NCBI GenBank assembly: GCA_030431255.1
Contig: JAUIJL010000025.1
Location: 62,001 to 126,000, forward strand
Length of the DNA stretch: 64,000 nucleotides
Source of the DNA: Thermoanaerobaculia bacterium
Lineage (GTDB): Bacteria; Acidobacteriota; Thermoanaerobaculia; Multivoradales; J023
Direction of reading: 5' to 3'
Shown: piece by piece, positions 40,703 to 47,562 of the stretch
Layout of the letters: each line of letters begins with the position of its first letter
Numbering within the stretch: position 1 is the first letter of the stretch
The notes under the pieces: generated by a model
Told to the model about the DNA's origin: nothing
Database searches by the model: none
The model's input: the letters and a program-made list of their open reading frames with translations, nothing else
Position numbers and translations under genes: made by a program

Positions 40703-43366
40703 TCAGAATTGGTAACGCAACGACACGCCCGCTGAGCGACCGGGGATCGACCGCGCCCGGATGATGTTCACTTGGTTGTCGATGATCGCCCCCTCTTCCG
40801 ACTCGGTGATGCCGAATTCGTCGAAGAGGTTGTTGACGTTGGCGAGCAGGGTCAAGCTTCCGGTGAGCGCCACGTCGGCGAAGAGGTTCACCTGCTCGAA
40901 ACCGGGCATCTTCAATTGGTTGTTGTCCTGGGCATAAGAATCCGTGGTACCGACGATGTTCAAGCCCAAGCCGAATTTCGAATGACGAAATTCCGGGGTC
41001 AGCTGGAAGACCATATCCGCTTGACGCCGAGGTGTGTTGCCGACGTTCGCTGGACTGATCTCGTCGGAGGCGATCTCGGCGTCGGTGAAGGTCACTCCGC
41101 CGCGGATGTTGAAGGCGCCCCGCTGGTAAGCGGCTTCGATCTCGATGCCCTGAGCCTCGTAGACACGATCCAGGAATCGTTGGCTGGTGGCCTCGAAGTT
41201 CTGTTCTTCGGTTTCCGCTTGGAAGAGGGTCACGAATAGGCTCATATTGTCGCTACGCCACTTGATGCCCAGCTCGAATTGATCCACCTCGTCCACTGCG
41301 TCCTCTTCGCGCACCGAGCCGTCGGGGCCCACCAAGCCGAAGAGCAAACGATCGGCGTTGGCGCGGCCGCCACTGCTGAGGCGGGCGAAACCCGCGAAAT
41401 CGTCGTTGAAGAGATAGTTGGCACCCACCGAATAGGAAGTGTACGACCAATCATAATTGACCGGCGCCGCGCGACCGTTGTCGATCAAAGAGACGCTCTC
41501 CTCCACCGCCGAGATCACTCCGTCTCCGTCGACGTCGAAGTCGGAGACCTGCAATGTGCCGGCGTAGGTTCCGAAGGCGTCGCCGCTGTCGAAACGGACG
41601 CTGGCGTCGAGGCTCAGCTTGCCGCTGTCGTAAGCCAGGGACACATAAGGCGCGTCGATATCGTATTCCGTGTCGTAGCTGCGCTGACAGCAATTGCCCC
41701 AGAAGGGCACACCGTAGGCGTAGAGGCCGTTGACCGAGCGGAGCGAGCCGTCGGCGGCGACCACATCGAGCAGGGCCGCGTTGTCACCTTGAAGCTCCAT
41801 CAGATAAGAATTCCACACCCAATCCATGTTGATGGTCTGGCGGGATTTGTAATAGCCGAGCTTCAGGTGCACCTGCGCGTCGTCACCCACATCGAAGGAC
41901 TTGGTGAGCTGCAGGTCGTTGGCCACGTTGCCGAAATCGTTGATCTCGGTATTGAAGACGTGGGTGCGGATCACAGTGCCGCCATAACCGGCCCCGGCGC
42001 TCACACCGTTGGCGTAGATCAAGCTGGAGCCGGCCCCGCCGATGGACGCCGCCACCGACGCCGCGTCAGTCACCTCCGCCGGGAACGGCGACACAAACCG
42101 GCCGCTGTTGTCGGCCACGCGGAAACGATCTGTCAACGTCCATCCGCCTTTGAGGTCGAAGGAAAACTCAGCACCGATGGCCGTGGTTTTCGGACGCATG
42201 CCGTCGGTGATGTCGGTCACCCGGTAGTTGTTGTTGCCGTCGAGCCCCACATCCCGCAGGAAGTAGACGCTGTGGGGGGTGTCGGTACCCGGGTCGAAAG
42301 TCGAAAAACCACCTAAGCTCGGGGAGCTGTTGGTGCCGGTGACTCGCACGGGCATGGGCAAATAACCGATCGCCCGATCGTCGAGCACCTTGACGTAGAA
42401 TCTGGCGTAGCCGTTCTCGAAGTAGCGGGTGATGTTGGCCTTCAGCTGACCGCCGTCCTCGGCCGTATAACCCGCCTCGCGCACCCCTTCCCCGCTGCGA
42501 TAGAAGCCGGCCACGTGGTAGCTCCAATTCTCACCAGCCGAGCCACCGTAAGCGAATTCGAAGCGGGTGCTGTCGTAATCGAGCCCGCTCGTGATGCCCA
42601 CTCTGCCGCCGGGGGTGGTGCCCGTGCGGCTGACGAAGTTGATCACACCGCCCGGGGAGTTGCTCGCCAGGGTCGAAGCCGAGCCGCCGCGAACCGCTTC
42701 GATGCGCTCGATGGAGAGGTCGTGGCGCAGGAAGATGTCGGCGTTGCCGAAAGCGATGTCGCCGAATTCCATCACCGGTAGACCGTCTTCCTGCAATTGC
42801 AGGAATTTGGCGCCACCCGCCGCCACCGGCAAACCGCGCACGGCGATGTTGGCGTTGCCCTCACCGCCGGTAGACTCGGAGCGAATGCCCGGCACGTTGC
42901 GGAAGATTTCCGCCGTGGAACGTGGTGCGGACTCTTGAATCGTCTCCGCGTCCACGGTGCTGACGGAGATCGAGGACTCCAGCTTGGACGCCTGATTGAC
43001 ATTAGCGGTCACCACCACCGTGTCGAAATTGAGCACGTCCAGCTCGAGGGTGAAGTCCACCATCGCGGCGCCGTCGGCGGAGACCTGGGCCGGTTTCGAA
43101 TCCGAGCGGAAACCGTTCATAGTCACATCCACCACGTAGTCGCCGGCATCCACACTGGCGAAGGCGTATTTGCCGTCGGCCTCGGTGACCGCAAAAAGAG
43201 ACGTTCCTTGCACCAAAACGGTGGCTCCGGGCAAGGGCGAGCCCCCCAGATCCGTCACCGTGCCGCCCAGCTCACCGGCCCAGGCCGTGAGCGGGAGACA
43301 GGCTGCGAGCAAAACGATCGAGACTAGACGGCAAGCTTGCCGCGGGCAAAAGCTGGAAGACGACAT
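40703..43366 (-). CDS. TonB-dependent outer-membrane receptor, candidate sucrose receptor
   Basis: Start set at 43366, after GGAGG and directly before the signal peptide (LVSIVLLAACLPLTAWAGEL); the frame is open to 43420. The 887-residue protein has a carboxypeptidase-regulatory-like domain (LGGTVTDLGGSPLPGATVLV), a TonB-box-like DTVVVTANV, a plug domain (STAEIFRNVPGIRSESTGGE, GGSASTLASNSPGGVINFVS) and a 22-strand barrel ending in GVSLRYQF. Such receptors import large or scarce sugars with TonB energy. It leads an operon with a Na+/sugar symporter, amylosucrase and fructokinase, so sucrose is the likely ligand. Confidence 0.9.
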   Translation of the reverse strand: MSSSSFCPRQACRLVSIVLLAACLPLTAWAGELGGTVTDLGGSPLPGATVLVQGTSLFAVTEADGKYAFASVDAGDYVVDVTMNGFRSDSKPAQVSADGAAMVDFTLELDVLNFDTVVVTANVNQASKLESSISVSTVDAETIQESAPRSTAEIFRNVPGIRSESTGGEGNANIAVRGLPVAAGGAKFLQLQEDGLPVMEFGDIAFGNADIFLRHDLSIERIEAVRGGSASTLASNSPGGVINFVSRTGTTPGGRVGITSGLDYDSTRFEFAYGGSAGENWSYHVAGFYRSGEGVREAGYTAEDGGQLKANITRYFENGYARFYVKVLDDRAIGYLPMPVRVTGTNSSPSLGGFSTFDPGTDTPHSVYFLRDVGLDGNNNYRVTDITDGMRPKTTAIGAEFSFDLKGGWTLTDRFRVADNSGRFVSPFPAEVTDAASVAASIGGAGSSLIYANGVSAGAGYGGTVIRTHVFNTEINDFGNVANDLQLTKSFDVGDDAQVHLKLGYYKSRQTINMDWVWNSYLMELQGDNAALLDVVAADGSLRSVNGLYAYGVPFWGNCCQRSYDTEYDIDAPYVSLAYDSGKLSLDASVRFDSGDAFGTYAGTLQVSDFDVDGDGVISAVEESVSLIDNGRAAPVNYDWSYTSYSVGANYLFNDDFAGFARLSSGGRANADRLLFGLVGPDGSVREEDAVDEVDQFELGIKWRSDNMSLFVTLFQAETEEQNFEATSQRFLDRVYEAQGIEIEAAYQRGAFNIRGGVTFTDAEIASDEISPANVGNTPRRQADMVFQLTPEFRHSKFGLGLNIVGTTDSYAQDNNQLKMPGFEQVNLFADVALTGSLTLLANVNNLFDEFGITESEEGAIIDNQVNIIRARSIPGRSAGVSLRYQF

Positions 43367-43476
43367 AGTGACCTCCGCAGGGGTCGGTGCTCGGCCCCGT
43401 GTGGTTTGGGTGCTGAGCACCGTGTGGACCGAGAAGGCCGTGGGGATCGGAAAGGGCCTTCCCTGAGATGTTCGGT

Positions 43477-43500
43477 GTTCGGTCGTCTGGAGGACCGAAC
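43477..43500 (-). promoter_or_regulatory. Hairpin in the receptor 5' leader
   Basis: GTTCGGTC (43477-43484) and GACCGAAC (43493-43500), a perfect 8-bp inverted repeat with 8-nt loop about 110 bp before the receptor start. It could be a leader hairpin or an operator half. Confidence 0.45.
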
Positions 43501-43644
43501 CGGCTCGTTGATGGGAAAATTCTCAACAACCGACCGGATAACGGTCAACGAGAAAGAACAAATTGCCGCTGTAGGACGCCAGAATCTCGATTGCCGCTCG
43601 AAATCCTCAACAAACTTAGAGAAAACCGAGGAGATACTCGATAA

Positions 43645-43668
43645 AATCTAAACAGAGTTGTTTAGATT
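43645..43668 (+). promoter_or_regulatory. Perfect dyad, candidate operator of the MerR-GH13 regulator
   Basis: AATCTAAACA (43645-43654) and TGTTTAGATT (43659-43668) with a 4-nt spacer, 46 bp before the TTG start of the MerR-GH13 gene and within the divergent promoter region. MerR-family dimers bind dyads of about this size, so this is the best candidate site for autoregulation and control of the receptor operon. Confidence 0.65.
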
Positions 43669-43714
43669 CCTATTCTGAACCCTTCTGTTTAATTTTCACC
43701 GATCGGAAACAACC

Positions 43715-46700
43715 TTGCCCACCGACCGTTCCACCCGCCTTCCCATACGCGTCGTCGCCGAACGGACTGGTCTTGAGCCGTATCTCATCCGGACTTGGGA
43801 GAAGCGCTACGGGGCAATCACTCCCCAGCGCACCGTAGGCCGTCATCGCACCTTCGACGAGAATGACGTAGAGCGCTTGATCTTGCTCCGCCGGGTGGTG
43901 GAAAGCGGCCATCGCATCTCGCGGGTGGCCCATTTGGACGACGGCGCCTTGCGGCGGCGGCTGGAGCAGACCGAAGATCCGCCTCTCAGCGATCCCGGCT
44001 CGACGGGAATCGCCCCGGTCACCCGAGCGACAACCACCCAAACTACCGTATCGGTGCCAAACCCACGGCCTGGGGTAACGGCACCCATCCCGCCGTCGCC
44101 AATCGTCCAACCGACACCATTGCTGGACGAGCCGTCGCACCACGAGCCGTCCCTGCCCGGCATCGAGGCCTGCCTCTCCGCCGCCCGGCGGCTCGACGCC
44201 CCAGCCCTCAACTCAGCGCTCGAACGGGATTTAGTGGAGGTCGGCCCCCAACGGGTATTGGCCCGCTTGGTCGAGCCGCTGATCCAACGCCTGCGCGGGG
44301 CCGTACGGCGTGGAGACCTACGACCCATGCACGCCCAAATGGCCGAGGTGGTGTTGCGCTCCTTCGTCGACAGCCTGATGAGGCGCCGCCGTATCCCCGA
44401 AGTCGCTCCTCCCTTGGTAGTGGTCACCCTGCCGGGAGCCGGCCTCGACCTCACCGCCCATCTGGCGTCCGCGGCCGCCGTGCACGCGGGTTGGCAGGTG
44501 GTGCTTTTAGGCAGCGGTCTGGCGGTGGAAGAAGTGGCAGCGGCGGCTCGCCAGGTCGAGGCCCGGGCCTTGGCCTTGGTGCTCGACCGAGCCGAGCCCC
44601 ACCTGGGAGAGGAGCTGTTGCGCCTCCGCCGCCTGCTCACGGCACCCGTGACGATCCTCGCCCAAGGCCCCGCCGTCCACGCCTACCAAGAATATTTGCG
44701 CGCGGCGGAGATGATCGCCATCGACTCCTCTGAGCACTTAGGACGCCTGCTTACAGAGCTTTCGAGCTCGCCGGCCACGCGCCCGATGGCCTGGGCACCG
44801 CGCCGGGCAGACGAACGCTTCGATGCGGCCTCGCCCGCGCCCGCGCCATCGCTCGAGGGCCTCGCTCGGCCGTCCCGCTCCACCGCCCGCCGTGAGCTGC
44901 CCTTGTGTCGGCAAGCCCGGGAACGGCTACCCCTCGACGACCAGCTGATCGGCCCCGGTGGGGGCCTGCGCATCGACGACCTCCACCGTCTGCGCTTGGC
45001 ATTGCTGAGCCTCAACGAGCATCGGCCGCCCGAAATCGCCTTGCGGACCGGACGCCTCGCCGCCCTGGGACTGCTCGACAGCTTCGCCGGCCGCCAGATC
45101 GACGCCTATCGTCGATCCCAACGCCGGCGATCGGGCCAAGACGTCATGGAGCTCGCCGCCCAGGCCCTACAAGAACGACACGGACAAGAGCGTCTTTCCG
45201 CCGTCTTCCGCGCCCTCGACCTCGCCTTTCCCCGCCCCCACGCCGGGGCCGAGCCCAACGCCGAGCGATTGCAACGGCTGTGGCGCATTTGGCTCTTGGC
45301 CACCAATCCAGCGGCGAGCGTGGAGCGAGACCTCTTCGATTCCGGAGAGCTGGACCGGGTGGGCTACGGCCCTATCGTACAAAGCCTCGAAGGATTCTTC
45401 CGCCGCCGGCCCGCCGTTGAGCTCGACGGCAACTACCTCTTCGAGCTGGTGAGGCGCCCCATTCGCCGGGGCCGCGAGTCTCTGGAGCGCCAGCTCGAGG
45501 CCCTGCGCGACGCGGTTCAACGCTTGGAGCAAGAGCGGGTCGACGCCGTGCTCGTGGGTCTCGATTTATTACATGAGGAAAGCGGTGATCTGAAGGGACA
45601 ACCTCTGAGCCCGCCACCACCAGTGGAAGCGTTGGACTTCGCCGACGTCGCGCGGTCGGACTTCGCTTTCCGGGAAGAACCAGCGTGGATGCGCGAGGCG
45701 GTGGTCATTGCCAAACACGTTCACGTGTGGCTTGGACAGCTCTCCGAGCTGCACGGTCGTCGTATTCGCCGCCTGGACGAAATCCCCGACGCCACCTTGG
45801 ACCTCTTGAGGTCCAGAGGCTTCAACGTGTTGTGGATGATCGGCATGTGGCGCCGCAGCCCGGCTTCGAGACGCATCAAACATCTCACCGGCCACGCCCA
45901 AGCCATCTCCTCCGCCTACGCTGTCGATTGCTACGCGGTGGCCGATGATCTCGGAGGTGAGACAGCCCTCGAAAGCCTGCGGAGCCGCTGTGCCGAGCGT
46001 GGGCTTCGCTTAGCATGCGACGTGGTGCCCAACCACATGGGGCTCGATAGCGAGCAGCTTTCGACGCGACCCGAGGACTTCCTCTCCCTCGAACGCTGCC
46101 CATTCCCCGACTACTCCTTCGACGGCCCCGATCTTTCACCCGAGGATCCGACCATGACCGTGCACCTGGAAGACGGCTATTACGATCAAAGCCGCGCGGC
46201 GATCGTATTCCGGCGTACGGATCGCGAATCCGGCGAGGTGCGCTACATTTACCACGGCAATGACGGCTCCGGCCTGCCGTGGAACGACACCGCCCAGCTC
46301 GACTACCTTTCCCCGGACGTGCAAGAGCGATTCCTCGATCAATTGGTGGCCCTAGCTCGACGCTTCTCCGTCATCCGCCTCGACGCGGCCATGGCGCTCG
46401 TCAAACAGCACATCCAACGGCTGTGGCACCCACGACCGGGCCAAGGCGGAGCCGTACCCTCGCGGGCCCAACACGGCGTGGACGCGGAGACCTTCGACCT
46501 CCGCTTGCCGGAAGAGCTGTGGCGGCTCGCGGTGGAGCGGCTCGATCAAGAAGCGCCGGAAACCCTGCTTTTAGCCGAAGGCTTCTGGTTGATGGAAACC
46601 TATTTCCTCTCCACCTTGGGTATGCATCGGGTGTACCACAGCGCCTTTTCGCACATGTTGCGCGAAGAGCGAAATGAGCCCTTCCGTCGGAGCCTGGAGA

Positions 46701-47389
46701 ACATTCTGGCGTTCGAGCCGCGCCTGCTTGAACGCTTCGTGTGTTTCTTGACCAGCCCCGACGAGCCGTCGGCCGCCGCCCAGCTAGGTAAAGGCGACAA
46801 ATACTTCGCCCTTTGCATCATGCTCGCTACTTTGCCGGGAGTTCCGCTCTTCGGACACGGCCAAGTGGACGGCCTGCTGGAGCAATACGGCATGGACTAC
46901 CGCCACGCCCACTACCTGGAAGCCCCCGACCCCGCCTTCGTCGCCCGCCACGAGCGGGAGATCGCCCCCTTGTTGCAGCATCGTCGTTTGTTCGGCAACG
47001 CCAAGGCCTTCGAGCTCGTTGACGTGCACCTCCGGGACGACGGCCCCGTGTGCCAAGACGTCTTCGCCTTCGCAATCCACGACCCCGACTCCGCCGGAAG
47101 CCTCGATCGAGCCTTGATCTTGGTGCACAACCGCCGAGCCGTTGTCCGCGGCACCCTTCGCCTCACCGCGCCCCGTCGCACCCACGACGACGACCGCCCC
47201 CAGCGCCGAAACCTTGCCCAGGCCTTAGGCCTCGACCCCTCCCGTGCCGAGCATTGGACCTTGATCGATACCGCCAAAGAAAAGAGCCTAACCGTCAGCT
47301 GCCACGAGCTGGAAAACGGTCTGCCTTTGGAGCTCGGACCCTACGAAGCAAAGGTATTCACCGAGTTTGTGGCCGAGGACGTGCCTTGA
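43715..47389 (+). CDS. MerR regulator / CarH-like domain fused to GH13 alpha-amylase-family enzyme
   Basis: One uninterrupted frame of 1224 residues, start TTG. Residues 8-85 are a MerR-type winged helix (IRVVAERTGLEPYLIRTWEK RYG, then GRHRTFDENDVERLILLRRV). Residues about 145-350 follow the CarH/LitR plan: a four-helix cap, then a Rossmann-like domain (PPLVVVTLPGAGLDLTAHL, GWQVVLLGSGLAVEEVAAAA). The cobalamin-ligating His (ExHxxG in CarH) is replaced: GAGLDLT. Residues about 400-660 match the N-terminal region of a large GH13 group, and 690-1224 are the catalytic barrel: RLACDVVPNHMGLD, SVIRLDAAMALVKQH (Asp nucleophile), TLLLAEGFWLME (Glu), CFLTSPDEPSA (region IV, DE instead of HD). No signal peptide. 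Divergent from the sucrose operon; a DNA-binding, glucan-sensing regulator is inferred. Confidence 0.85.
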   Translation: MPTDRSTRLPIRVVAERTGLEPYLIRTWEKRYGAITPQRTVGRHRTFDENDVERLILLRRVVESGHRISRVAHLDDGALRRRLEQTEDPPLSDPGSTGIAPVTRATTTQTTVSVPNPRPGVTAPIPPSPIVQPTPLLDEPSHHEPSLPGIEACLSAARRLDAPALNSALERDLVEVGPQRVLARLVEPLIQRLRGAVRRGDLRPMHAQMAEVVLRSFVDSLMRRRRIPEVAPPLVVVTLPGAGLDLTAHLASAAAVHAGWQVVLLGSGLAVEEVAAAARQVEARALALVLDRAEPHLGEELLRLRRLLTAPVTILAQGPAVHAYQEYLRAAEMIAIDSSEHLGRLLTELSSSPATRPMAWAPRRADERFDAASPAPAPSLEGLARPSRSTARRELPLCRQARERLPLDDQLIGPGGGLRIDDLHRLRLALLSLNEHRPPEIALRTGRLAALGLLDSFAGRQIDAYRRSQRRRSGQDVMELAAQALQERHGQERLSAVFRALDLAFPRPHAGAEPNAERLQRLWRIWLLATNPAASVERDLFDSGELDRVGYGPIVQSLEGFFRRRPAVELDGNYLFELVRRPIRRGRESLERQLEALRDAVQRLEQERVDAVLVGLDLLHEESGDLKGQPLSPPPPVEALDFADVARSDFAFREEPAWMREAVVIAKHVHVWLGQLSELHGRRIRRLDEIPDATLDLLRSRGFNVLWMIGMWRRSPASRRIKHLTGHAQAISSAYAVDCYAVADDLGGETALESLRSRCAERGLRLACDVVPNHMGLDSEQLSTRPEDFLSLERCPFPDYSFDGPDLSPEDPTMTVHLEDGYYDQSRAAIVFRRTDRESGEVRYIYHGNDGSGLPWNDTAQLDYLSPDVQERFLDQLVALARRFSVIRLDAAMALVKQHIQRLWHPRPGQGGAVPSRAQHGVDAETFDLRLPEELWRLAVERLDQEAPETLLLAEGFWLMETYFLSTLGMHRVYHSAFSHMLREERNEPFRRSLENILAFEPRLLERFVCFLTSPDEPSAAAQLGKGDKYFALCIMLATLPGVPLFGHGQVDGLLEQYGMDYRHAHYLEAPDPAFVARHEREIAPLLQHRRLFGNAKAFELVDVHLRDDGPVCQDVFAFAIHDPDSAGSLDRALILVHNRRAVVRGTLRLTAPRRTHDDDRPQRRNLAQALGLDPSRAEHWTLIDTAKEKSLTVSCHELENGLPLELGPYEAKVFTEFVAEDVP

Positions 47390-47442
47390 CAACAGCCGGA
47401 GCCAGGTCGGGCAAAAGCTTGACGCGGCTCATAATCCCCATG

Positions 47443-47562
47443 CTAGCCCGGACCTTCACATCAAACCTTCACTGATGAACGGTGCCCAGAAATATGGATG
47501 GGTTTCAAGGCCTTTTCGGCGACGATCCAGGAGGACCTCGCGGGAGGCGCGACGGGAGGCGT
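47443..47562. repeat. Source copy of the 120-bp duplication found at 35887-36006
   Basis: Same sequence as 35887-36006 apart from two bases. It covers the last 36 codons of the TPR-CHAT gene and 13 bp behind it. Confidence 0.9.

Larger units (their letters stand above)
43367..43714. other. Divergent promoter region of the sucrose locus
   Basis: 348 bp between the divergent receptor and MerR-GH13 genes. It holds a hairpin at 43477-43500 and a perfect 24-bp dyad at 43645-43668, and becomes AT-rich from about 43500 to 43700. No coding region was recognised. Confidence 0.7.

Noticed and set aside
43715-47389. MerR-GH13 frame as two genes joined by a missed frameshift
   Set aside because: The linker region (about 350-400) is in frame and Pro/Ala-rich like a real linker, without a stop or good start for a separate GH13 gene; still worth a check by reads.
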